From Singulisphaera sp. (GTDB lineage Bacteria > Planctomycetota > Planctomycetia > Isosphaerales > Isosphaeraceae): a DNA stretch of 39,611 nucleotides. Position numbers and translations under genes: made by a program. Below the pieces are notes generated by a model that was given only the letters and a program-made list of their open reading frames with translations, ran no database searches and was not told where the DNA came from. Positions 25,293 through 32,159 of this stretch are shown here, one piece after another (the stretch's first letter is position 1; each line of letters opens with the position of its first letter). Location: positions 1-39,611 of the forward strand of contig DAIDJG010000056.1 of assembly GCA_027451445.1 (NCBI GenBank). The letters are read 5' to 3'.

Positions 25293-26684
25293 ATGAAGCG
25301 TATGTATAAGTGCGTGAAGAGTTTTCCCGCCGCCAACTGGGTGGCCGGCCGCCAGTACGAGCTGGACGAGGCCGATGCGCTCGAGTTCGTCGAAACCCGC
25401 CGGCTCGAACCGATTGCGCTCGATGAGACCGAGGCTCAAATCGAACAGATCGTCAAACGCGTTCGTGCCGAAGACACCGTCGCCCAGGCGCGGAACGTCG
25501 CGACCGTGGTCGACGAGGTCTTCCGCCGCCTTCGCGCTGAGAAGGCGTTCGGCCCGTCGATCGGCGTCGTCACCGACGAGGCGGACAAGTCGAAGAGCTT
25601 CGCCGACCAGTTGAAGCAGATCGTGATTGCCCAGTGTCCAATCATCGCCGGCGAGTTCGGCGGAATGGCCGCCCAGCAGAAGGCCATCGATCGTCTCAAG
25701 AACGTCTACGGCTCGACCTACTCCACCTGGGGCACGAAGGCGGCCCTGGCCGAGTCGTCCGGCACCACCGGCGGCTACACGGTGAAGCCCGAGTACTCGC
25801 AAGAACTGCTCAAGATGGCCTCGGAGATGTCGATCGTCCGCCCGTATGCGAACGTGAAGACGCTCCCCGCTCGCGAAGCCTTCTACCCCATGCTCAACCA
25901 GACCGCCGGTCAGCCGGCCCACGGCACCAACTACGCCGGCGGCGCTTACGTGAACTGGACCTCGGAAGCGTCGACAATCCCCGAAACGGCCGAGCCCAAC
26001 TTCAAGCAGGTCCACGTCGTCACCAACGAGCTCACGGGCCTGGCCAAGATCAGCCGGACCTTGATGAGCGACAGCTTCCTCGCAATGGACGCCGAACTGC
26101 GCTCCATTTTCGCGATCGCGATCAGCTATGAAGAGGACTATCAGTTCCTCCAGGGGAACGGCACGGGCAAGCCGTTGGGAGTCCTCAACGCGCCCGCCAC
26201 TCAGTCCGTATCCCGCACCACGACCAGCGAGTTCAAGCTGAACGACGCGGCCAACATGATGGCCAAGCTCCTCCCTCGCTCGCGGCCCAATGCGATCTGG
26301 GTGATGGAGAGCCTCGTGTTCGCCCAGCTCGTTCAGCTCCTCGACTCCAGCGGTAGAGTCACGTACATCCCGAACTTCGGGAGCGGCTACGACAAGTACA
26401 ACCTGGCCGAGACGAACCTCGTCCTCTTCGGCCGGCCCGTACTGTTCACCGAGAAGCTGAACCCGCTCGGGACGGTGGGCGACATCCTGCTCGCGGACCT
26501 CTCGTACTACATCGTCGCCGATACGGGGACGCTGGAGATCGCGGTCAGCGACCAGTACGCGTTCAACACCAACCAGTTGACCTTCCGCGTCCTCAAGCGC
26601 GTCGACGGCCGGCCGCAACTCGATGCACCGTTCACACAGCAGAACGGCAATACCGTCACGCCGTTTGTGACCCTGGCGAGTTGA
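25293..26684 (+). CDS. HK97-fold major capsid protein
   Basis: 463 residues. The N-terminal about 150 (MKRMYKCVKSFPAANW... ending near KNVYGSTYSTWGTKAA) is a charged helical scaffold-like delta domain. From ALAESSGTTGGYTVKPEYSQ (151-170) on it is the HK97 capsid: SEMSIVRPYANVKTLP, ISRTLMSDS, YEEDYQFLQGNGTGKPLG, ADLSYYIVAD. Cleavage is expected near the start of the ALAESSG block by the protease encoded upstream. I chose the ATG at 25293, with AGGA ten bases before, over an in-frame TTG seven codons earlier. It forms the head shell. Confidence 0.93.
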   Translation: MKRMYKCVKSFPAANWVAGRQYELDEADALEFVETRRLEPIALDETEAQIEQIVKRVRAEDTVAQARNVATVVDEVFRRLRAEKAFGPSIGVVTDEADKSKSFADQLKQIVIAQCPIIAGEFGGMAAQQKAIDRLKNVYGSTYSTWGTKAALAESSGTTGGYTVKPEYSQELLKMASEMSIVRPYANVKTLPAREAFYPMLNQTAGQPAHGTNYAGGAYVNWTSEASTIPETAEPNFKQVHVVTNELTGLAKISRTLMSDSFLAMDAELRSIFAIAISYEEDYQFLQGNGTGKPLGVLNAPATQSVSRTTTSEFKLNDAANMMAKLLPRSRPNAIWVMESLVFAQLVQLLDSSGRVTYIPNFGSGYDKYNLAETNLVLFGRPVLFTEKLNPLGTVGDILLADLSYYIVADTGTLEIAVSDQYAFNTNQLTFRVLKRVDGRPQLDAPFTQQNGNTVTPFVTLAS

Positions 26685-26740
26685 GAGACGAACCGCCAAA
26701 AAGCCCTCCTTAATTCTTATGCGAGAGGAGTTGATATTCG

Positions 26741-27208
26741 ATGGGTTTTCCCTGGACTGAACAGATCACGCAGTCGCTGACGATCGCGGCCAATGGGCTG
26801 CACGCGGTCAGTCAGTCGGCCGGCACGGTGCTCACGAGCGCTGTGGATTTGAAGAAGTTTCGCAAGGTCGTCTTCCTCATCGATTCCGGCTCGATGGGCA
26901 CATCCGCCACGCTCGACTTTCACGTCGTGGCCGCGACCACCAGCGGCGGATCGTACACGACGGTCACCGGCACGGCGATCACCGAGCTGACGCAGGCCGG
27001 GTCGAACGGCAACAGTTACGTGTTCGTCGAAGTGTCGGCCGACCACCTCCAGAACCTGCTGGGCAACGGCTACGAGTTCCTGAAGGGCTCACTGACCATC
27101 GCCACGGCGGCCTGTGTGTGCAGCGTGACCGTACTCGGTGCGCTCAACGATCATGAACCCACGTCCAACCAGGCGGACGCTAGCCTGGTCCAAACGATCG
27201 TCCTCTGA
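26741..27208 (+). CDS. Beta-rich phage structural protein, candidate decoration protein
   Basis: 155 residues, with GAGAGGAG in front of the ATG. The sequence is Thr/Ser/Ala/Val-rich and beta-type (LTIAANGLHAVSQSAGTV, KVVFLIDSGSMG, SYVFVEVSADHL), with no membrane segment. Lying directly after the capsid gene and before the connector, it fits a head decoration or minor head protein. No family recognised. The repeat at 27231 follows its stop. Confidence 0.6.
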   Translation: MGFPWTEQITQSLTIAANGLHAVSQSAGTVLTSAVDLKKFRKVVFLIDSGSMGTSATLDFHVVAATTSGGSYTTVTGTAITELTQAGSNGNSYVFVEVSADHLQNLLGNGYEFLKGSLTIATAACVCSVTVLGALNDHEPTSNQADASLVQTIVL

Positions 27209-27230
27209 TTGTGAAGAAGCAAAAACGACG

Positions 27231-27325
27231 ATCCGCAGATGTCGCAGATGCACGCAGATTAATAGATAATTAAAGTAATTAGACTACGATGATTCAATCT
27301 GCGGTCATCTGCGACATCTGCGGAT
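27231..27325. repeat. GCAGAT palindrome, copy 3
   Basis: Arms 27231-27260 and 27296-27325 are complementary at 28 of 30 positions around a 35-base AT-rich loop. It lies between the decoration candidate and the connector, ending 22 bases before the next ATG. Confidence 0.82.
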
Positions 27326-27347
27326 CGATTTCTTCCCCTGGCATTCC

Positions 27348-28316
27348 ATGAACCCACTTGATCTGGTCTCTCTGTCCACTGCCCAGACCGCCCTGGCGGA
27401 GGTCTTGCCCGACGATCAGTCGTTCCTCGCGACGGCGATCACAGCCGCAAGCCGGGCGGTTCAGCGCTACTGCCGCCGCTGGTTTTTGCTCCAGAGCTAT
27501 CTCGAGATCCGCACCCCGTGCCCAGGTCAGTGGGATAAGGCCGATCCCGACCTGATCCTGCTCGGACAGTATCCCATCGTTGGCCCGGCCCGGCTGCGAA
27601 TCGGTCGGACCAACGCTGTCCAGATCGTCAATCAGAACGCCACGACGAACCAGGAGGCTTATGTCAGTTTCACGACGTCCGGCGATCCTGACATCAGCCT
27701 GACGAATACCGGGCTTTTGCTCACGACTGTAGCCAGCGGCGTTCAGACAACCAACGCAATCACTTGGACGACGACATCTCCATTCACGACGCTCCAAAGC
27801 ATCGTCAACTCTATCAACGCACTCGGCGGTGGCTGGCTCGCGACCCTTCAGTCCCCTGCCCTGGCGAACCTGGGGGCGTACAACCTTTATGGCAGCGAGG
27901 GGACGAGCGGGGCGCTCGCGCCTTCGCAATGCATGCTCAGCGTCTTTGCCACCGACCTCTCGTACGCCCGGATCGACGTCGCCAGCGGGACTGTGTTCCT
28001 CGCGTCGGAAACCTTGGGAAACAACGCAGGGCCCGACTGGCTCTGGCCCACAGGAGTGGACGCCGGCCCGGCCGGGAACTTCCGTCCCGAGGTTCTCTGT
28101 GCCTACTCGGCCGGCTACTCGGTGATCCCCGAGGACATCCAGACGGCCACGTGCACCGTCATCAAGGCGCTCCTTCAAGAGCTCCAGACCGATACCCGCT
28201 TCGACGACGAGCACGGCGACGCCGCCGACGTGAAGCTCGCCGCGCTCGCCGAACGCGTCATGCCCGCCAGCATCAAGCAACTGCTTGCCCCCTGGCGAAT
28301 CCACCGGGTGCTTTGA
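27348..28316 (+). CDS. gp6-like head-tail connector with large internal insertion
   Basis: 322 residues, about three times the usual length. The ends match gp6-like connectors: ITAASRAVQRYCRRWF near the start, then AGYSVIPEDIQTATCTVIKALLQEL near the end, forming the ring below the portal. Residues about 80-215 are an insertion rich in Thr/Ser/Ala with VSFTTSGDPDISLT, TLQSIVNSINALGGGW and LASETLGNNAGPDW, which looks like an added beta domain exposed at the neck. It begins right after repeat copy 3. The next gene starts 24 bases after its stop. Confidence 0.75.
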   Translation: MNPLDLVSLSTAQTALAEVLPDDQSFLATAITAASRAVQRYCRRWFLLQSYLEIRTPCPGQWDKADPDLILLGQYPIVGPARLRIGRTNAVQIVNQNATTNQEAYVSFTTSGDPDISLTNTGLLLTTVASGVQTTNAITWTTTSPFTTLQSIVNSINALGGGWLATLQSPALANLGAYNLYGSEGTSGALAPSQCMLSVFATDLSYARIDVASGTVFLASETLGNNAGPDWLWPTGVDAGPAGNFRPEVLCAYSAGYSVIPEDIQTATCTVIKALLQELQTDTRFDDEHGDAADVKLAALAERVMPASIKQLLAPWRIHRVL

Positions 28317-28340
28317 AACGAGCAGGCGACGGTGAGTCCC

Positions 28341-28703
28341 ATGCCGAACCACCTGACGAACAACATTCTCACGAACCGCGTCGATCTTTATGTGTTCCAG
28401 CCTTCTCAGGACCCGGACGCCGGGGCCGTGGGAGACGACTCGGCCTATCCCTTGCCGCTCGCGCAGAGCGTGCGCTGTTCGGTGCAGCCCGAGCCGCCGG
28501 AGCGCTACACCGATCAGGAACGTCAGAGCGGGCTGACAGTGTACAACGTCCTGTTCCGGAAAAACTACGGACTGAGCGTCAACGACCGCATCGTGTGGGT
28601 CGATGACAACGGCGTGACGCGCACGCTCGTGGTGACACAGACCCGCAACCTCGCGGGGCGCAGCGGCGCCTGGCACGTGAGGGCGCAGGAGCGGTTTCCA
28701 TGA
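28341..28703 (+). CDS. Head-closure / head-tail adaptor protein
   Basis: 120 residues. SVRCSVQPEPPERYTDQERQ, VYNVLFRKNYGLSVNDRIVW and TRTLVVTQTRNLAGRSGAWH give a small beta-barrel like SPP1 gp16-type head-closure proteins. I used the ATG at 28341; a GTG nine bases upstream is possible. The stop overlaps the next start (ATGA). Position after the connector supports the role. Confidence 0.65.
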   Translation: MPNHLTNNILTNRVDLYVFQPSQDPDAGAVGDDSAYPLPLAQSVRCSVQPEPPERYTDQERQSGLTVYNVLFRKNYGLSVNDRIVWVDDNGVTRTLVVTQTRNLAGRSGAWHVRAQERFP

Positions 28704-29356
28704 CACTTTCCGGCTGCATCATCGCTCGCGACGCGTTGCGATCCCTGCCGGCGGCGATCGCTAGTTTGATCGGCCACGTCGATCGTTTGCTCGTCCTGGT
28801 TGACGATCGCACGCGTGACGGCACGCAGGCCTGGCTCACGGCCCTGGATTGGCTCAAGCCCGCGGGCCTCGTCTGGGACACGTTCACGTTCACCGAGGTC
28901 GGTGGATTCGGCGCCGCGTTCAACGAAGTGCGCGGCCGTGCGGATTGCGATTGGGCCTTCGTGCTCGACGCCGACGAAACGATCGATCCTCACCACGCCA
29001 GGAATCTCCGCATGCTCGTCGAGCGAGCTGTCAGCCAGGGAGCGGACTGCGTCGCGTTTGCACGGATCAACTGGTGGAATCTTGGACGCACGCATCAGAA
29101 GGAAGAGTGGTTCCCCGATCGCCAGCTTCGTCTCATGCGGCGCGACCGCTGGTACCACTGGCGAGCCCATCCCTGCCCCCACTCGGATCGCCTCATGATC
29201 GTCGAGCCCGACGAACTGGTGATTCACCACTTTAATCTCGTCTATCGCTCGAACGCTGACTGGCACGAGATCGCTCAGTTCTACAAACGACAGCTCGAGC
29301 TCGACATTGCCGACGGACGCAACTTGACCGGACAGAGCGAGGCACAGCGCCCATGA
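28700..29356 (+). CDS. Family 2 glycosyltransferase in the virion operon
   Basis: 218 residues. GCIIARDALRSLPAAI is the nucleotide-sugar-binding start of the GT2 (GT-A) fold. FVLDADETID contains the DxD metal/sugar motif (DAD 90-92). EEWFPDRQLRLMRRDRWYHWRAHPC follows, as in TPR-less SunS/Alg-type GT2 members. It is soluble. ATGA overlaps at both ends couple it to the adaptor gene and to a second glycosyltransferase. The acceptor is unknown; virion protein glycosylation is the simplest inference from location. Confidence 0.85.
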   Translation: MTLSGCIIARDALRSLPAAIASLIGHVDRLLVLVDDRTRDGTQAWLTALDWLKPAGLVWDTFTFTEVGGFGAAFNEVRGRADCDWAFVLDADETIDPHHARNLRMLVERAVSQGADCVAFARINWWNLGRTHQKEEWFPDRQLRLMRRDRWYHWRAHPCPHSDRLMIVEPDELVIHHFNLVYRSNADWHEIAQFYKRQLELDIADGRNLTGQSEAQRP

Positions 29357-30567
29357 TCGTGGTCATCAAGGCACATCTGACGTCGTGGTCCGGCTACGGT
29401 CTTCTGGCTCAACATCTCGGCCAGGCGATCGAGTGCCAGGGCCACGCCGTGCATTACGTGCCGATCAGCATCGACGAGCATTTCGGACCGCTTGACCCTT
29501 TCGTTCGAGATCGGCTGGCGCCCAAGGCCCGCCCGACGTTGACCATAACGAATCCGCCGGCGGCATCCTCCGGAACGGAACGCTCGGACGTCCTCTTCAC
29601 GATGTGGGAAACGACCCGCTTGCCGCTCGGTTCGGCCGAAGCGATCAACGCGTATCCGTGCGTCGTCGTCCCCTGCCATGCGAACGCGCACTGGTTCCAG
29701 GACTCCGGCGTCACCGCGCCTGTTGTGGTGGCGCCCCTCGGCATCGAGCCGACGCAGTTTCGTCCCCTGCCTGAAGGCCCCACAGTCTTCGGCGCGGCCG
29801 GCAGGATGGCTCACGGCGGCAACCGAAAGGGTCTATCGGAGGTGATGCACGCTTTTGTCCGTGCCTTCCCGTCCACTCCTGACGTTCGCCTCGAGGTCAA
29901 ATGCTGGCCCGACTGCCTCAATCGACTGGATGTTCCGGACGACTCGCGGATCCGGATCGTCACCGACTGCTGGACGCGAGAGGAGCTTTCCGGCTGGTAC
30001 GACCGGATCACATGCTACGTCACGGCCTCGAAGGGCGAAGGGTGGGGCCTGCACACCCTGGAAGCGATGACACACGGCCGGCCGGTGATTGCGACCCGAT
30101 GGTCCGGCACCGCGGAATTCTTCGACTACCGCTTTGGCTGGGAGCTCGAATATGACCTGGCCCTGGCGACCGGTCTCTACGCGGGTTCCGGCGAGTGGGC
30201 GGTTCCTCGAGAAGCTAGTCTCGTCGAGGCGCTTCGGGCCTGCCATCAAGACCGCACTCTTGCCCAGACCAAGGGGACCGAGGCGGGCTCGTGGGCCAAC
30301 GGGTTTACCTGGAGCCGGACGGCCGAGGTGGTGTTGAGCGCCTTGGCTATTGCGGAGATTCGCAACCGAGAGCGCTGGCCGGGCGGGCTAACAGATCACG
30401 AGGCGATGAACGTCGAGACAAAGCTCGCGCTAGCGAACACATGTTCGCATCTTTCACGACGAAACTGGATCGCGATCTGCAAGGCTGGGCGCGGTGGGAT
30501 CTCGCCCCATTTTGCGGTTCCTGCCGACTTATGTTCGGCTTGCGTCGAGCGCGGAGGGCACCAGTAA
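29353..30567 (+). CDS. GT4-type glycosyltransferase (GT-B fold) in the virion operon
   Basis: 404 residues. The C-terminal half shows AAGRMAHGGNRKGLSEVMHAF, then KGEGWGLHTLEAMTHGRPVIATRWSG (about 226-252), the donor-site E-x7-E region of family 4 transferases. The N-terminal acceptor domain begins IVVIKAHLTSWSGYGLLAQHL. The final 60 residues, with WIAICKAGRGGISPHF, are additional. It is coupled on both sides: ATGA upstream, TAATG downstream into the lectin-like gene. With the GT2 it likely adds two sugars to a common target, possibly a capsid or tail protein. Confidence 0.85.
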   Translation: MIVVIKAHLTSWSGYGLLAQHLGQAIECQGHAVHYVPISIDEHFGPLDPFVRDRLAPKARPTLTITNPPAASSGTERSDVLFTMWETTRLPLGSAEAINAYPCVVVPCHANAHWFQDSGVTAPVVVAPLGIEPTQFRPLPEGPTVFGAAGRMAHGGNRKGLSEVMHAFVRAFPSTPDVRLEVKCWPDCLNRLDVPDDSRIRIVTDCWTREELSGWYDRITCYVTASKGEGWGLHTLEAMTHGRPVIATRWSGTAEFFDYRFGWELEYDLALATGLYAGSGEWAVPREASLVEALRACHQDRTLAQTKGTEAGSWANGFTWSRTAEVVLSALAIAEIRNRERWPGGLTDHEAMNVETKLALANTCSHLSRRNWIAICKAGRGGISPHFAVPADLCSACVERGGHQ

Positions 30568-31271
30568 TGGAGGTCATCACCAGCCAGAATTGGGACGGTG
30601 TCAGCCCCCCCGCGTTGCCCAGCGGGTGGACGTACGATGTGGGCCTTGCAACTGTGACGCTCTCGGGCACAGGAGTTACTCCCGTTTCCAGTCCCAATTT
30701 TCTCGGATCGGGTGACTCCGGCAATTGGGTCACGGCGACCTATGACACCCCGGATTCCTCCGGAGGAAACGTCCTCGTTTCCGCGGCGTTCGTCGCGACG
30801 TCCACGATATCGCCGGCCGGTGCGAGCGCCGCACTTTTCGCGCGCAGCGGCGCATACGGGGTGATCATGCGCTTGAGCACGGGCTCGATTGCGATCGCTC
30901 GCGACGTGACGACATCGCCTGTCGAACTGGTCAGTTTGAGCACAACCTTCGCTGGTCAAACCTGGTACCTCGTTCAGTTCACGTGCATCGGTCCGATTTT
31001 GTCGGTCAGCGTGCAGGGTTTGACGGATTCCCTCTGGCTTCAGAGTGACGGGTCGTGGGGTTCCGTTCCCGCGATCTGCCTCACGACGAGCAATTCCGCC
31101 GTCAGCGGGTCGGGCACGGCCGGGATCATGCTTTATAACGACAACAACGGATACGAAGGTACAACGATCGCTGATGCCTTCTCCGACAATTTCGAGTTCG
31201 ACTCGCTGGGCGACATCCTGCCGCCGGTGTTCGTTGGCCGCTATAGCCCGATCCGGTTCCTGAACAGCTAG
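30567..31271 (+). CDS. Concanavalin/LamG-like beta-sandwich protein, candidate virion lectin
   Basis: 234 residues starting MEVITSQNWDGVSPPALPSGW, with GGAGGG before the ATG that shares a base with the previous stop. The alternating beta pattern, YGVIMRLSTGSIAIARDV, TWYLVQFTCIGPILSVSVQG and the closing IADAFSDNFEFDSLGDI, fits a LamG/concanavalin-type jelly-roll that binds glycans. There is no signal peptide. It could display on the virion, bind the glycan made by the two transferases, or bind a host surface. These roles are inference. Confidence 0.65.
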   Translation: MEVITSQNWDGVSPPALPSGWTYDVGLATVTLSGTGVTPVSSPNFLGSGDSGNWVTATYDTPDSSGGNVLVSAAFVATSTISPAGASAALFARSGAYGVIMRLSTGSIAIARDVTTSPVELVSLSTTFAGQTWYLVQFTCIGPILSVSVQGLTDSLWLQSDGSWGSVPAICLTTSNSAVSGSGTAGIMLYNDNNGYEGTTIADAFSDNFEFDSLGDILPPVFVGRYSPIRFLNS

Positions 31272-31383
31272 AGCACCCGTCTTCCGGCCCGGCTCTGCGG
31301 CAACGTCAACCGGGCTTCTTCGATCACCGCCGCGCGTGCGGCTGTTGGTTTCCGACGTTTTTCACTGAAAGGACAGCCTCACC

Positions 31384-31845
31384 ATGGCTCGTCTCCAAGG
31401 CTCTTTCGCCCTCGCCCCGACCAGCATCACCGGGGGGACCCCGCAAACCCTGATCCAGATCGCCGCGCCGACCAACCAGCGGCTGGCGATCACCCAGCTC
31501 ATTCTGAGCTTCGACGGCACCAACTCGGCCAACACGCCGGCCACGGTCAAGGTCGAGCGCCAGACGGGTGGCACGTTTACCAACACGGCCGTGGCCCCGA
31601 AGAAGATCAACGATCCCTCCGGTACCGGTGAAACGTTGCAGGCGGTCGCACACACCGCGGTAACAGCCGAGCCTACCGAATCGGACGTCCTCGCCGAGTT
31701 CGTCTTCCCAGTGTTCGGCGGTTTCGGGTCGATCCCCTATCCGCTCTTCCAGGAAATCGTCGTCCCCGGTGGCACACTGCTCGGCATCAAGATCGCAGCG
31801 GCGCAGACGGTCAACTGCTCCTTGACCGTGATCTACGAAGAATAA
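31384..31845 (+). CDS. Beta-rich phage structural protein
   Basis: 153 residues, starting MARLQGSFALAPTSITGG with GAAAGGA upstream. It is Thr/Ala/Val/Gly-rich beta sequence (NQRLAITQLILSFDG, ETLQAVAHTAVTAEPT, GTLLGIKIAAAQTVNCSLTVI), resembling small head-fibre or decoration-type proteins. The last 30 bases of the gene, with the repeat behind it, have been copied in tandem (31816-32093). No family recognised. Confidence 0.55.
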   Translation: MARLQGSFALAPTSITGGTPQTLIQIAAPTNQRLAITQLILSFDGTNSANTPATVKVERQTGGTFTNTAVAPKKINDPSGTGETLQAVAHTAVTAEPTESDVLAEFVFPVFGGFGSIPYPLFQEIVVPGGTLLGIKIAAAQTVNCSLTVIYEE

Positions 31846-31852
31846 GGGACTT

Positions 31853-31934
31853 ATCCGCAGATGGCGCAGATGAACGCAGATTTAAGAATTTTTGGGTGTG
31901 ATTCAATCTGCGTAAATCTGTGACATCTGCGGAT
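31853..31934. repeat. GCAGAT palindrome, copy 4
   Basis: Arms 31853-31882 (ATCCGCAGATGGCGCAGATG at the outer end) and 31905-31934 are imperfect complements around a short AT-rich loop. It begins eight bases after the stop of the structural gene. Confidence 0.8.
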
Positions 31935-31991
31935 AGAACATCTTCCCCTTCCCTTGCTCCTTGACCGTGATTTACGAAGAATAAGAGACTT

Positions 31992-32073
31992 ATCCGCAGA
32001 TGACGCAGATTTACGCAGATAAAAAAATAGTTAAAAATTCTAAAATCTGCGTTCATCTGCGAAATCTGCGGAT
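31992..32073. repeat. GCAGAT palindrome, copy 5
   Basis: Arms 31992-32020 and 32044-32073 pair imperfectly around an AT-rich loop. It is part of the second unit of the tandem duplication with copy 4. The gap 31846-32159 contains no gene besides these repeats. Confidence 0.8.
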
Positions 32074-32159
32074 AGAACGTCTTCCCCTTCCCTACTCTGT
32101 GGATAGGTCGATTCTCCGTGTTTAACTTCGGGTCCTCGCGCCGACGCGGCATTCTCGTC

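Larger units (their letters stand above)
31816..32093. repeat. Tandem duplication of a 139-bp unit including a gene 3' end
   Basis: Unit 31816-31954 and unit 31955-32093 are each 139 bases and share the string TGCTCCTTGACCGTGAT at their starts, then TACGAAGAATAAG, the palindrome and a TCTTCCCCTTCCCT tail. Unit 1 contains the last ten codons of the structural gene ending at 31845. Unit 2 carries a non-translated copy (LTVIYEE then stop). The copies differ at many positions in the palindrome, so the event is not recent. Confidence 0.85.

Noticed and set aside
24999-26699. 566-residue minus-strand open frame
   Set aside because: Antisense of the major capsid gene in a GC-rich codon context.
4320-32073. 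CRISPR array
   Set aside because: The GCAGAT palindromes are widely spaced, inverted and have no regular spacers; no cas gene is visible.
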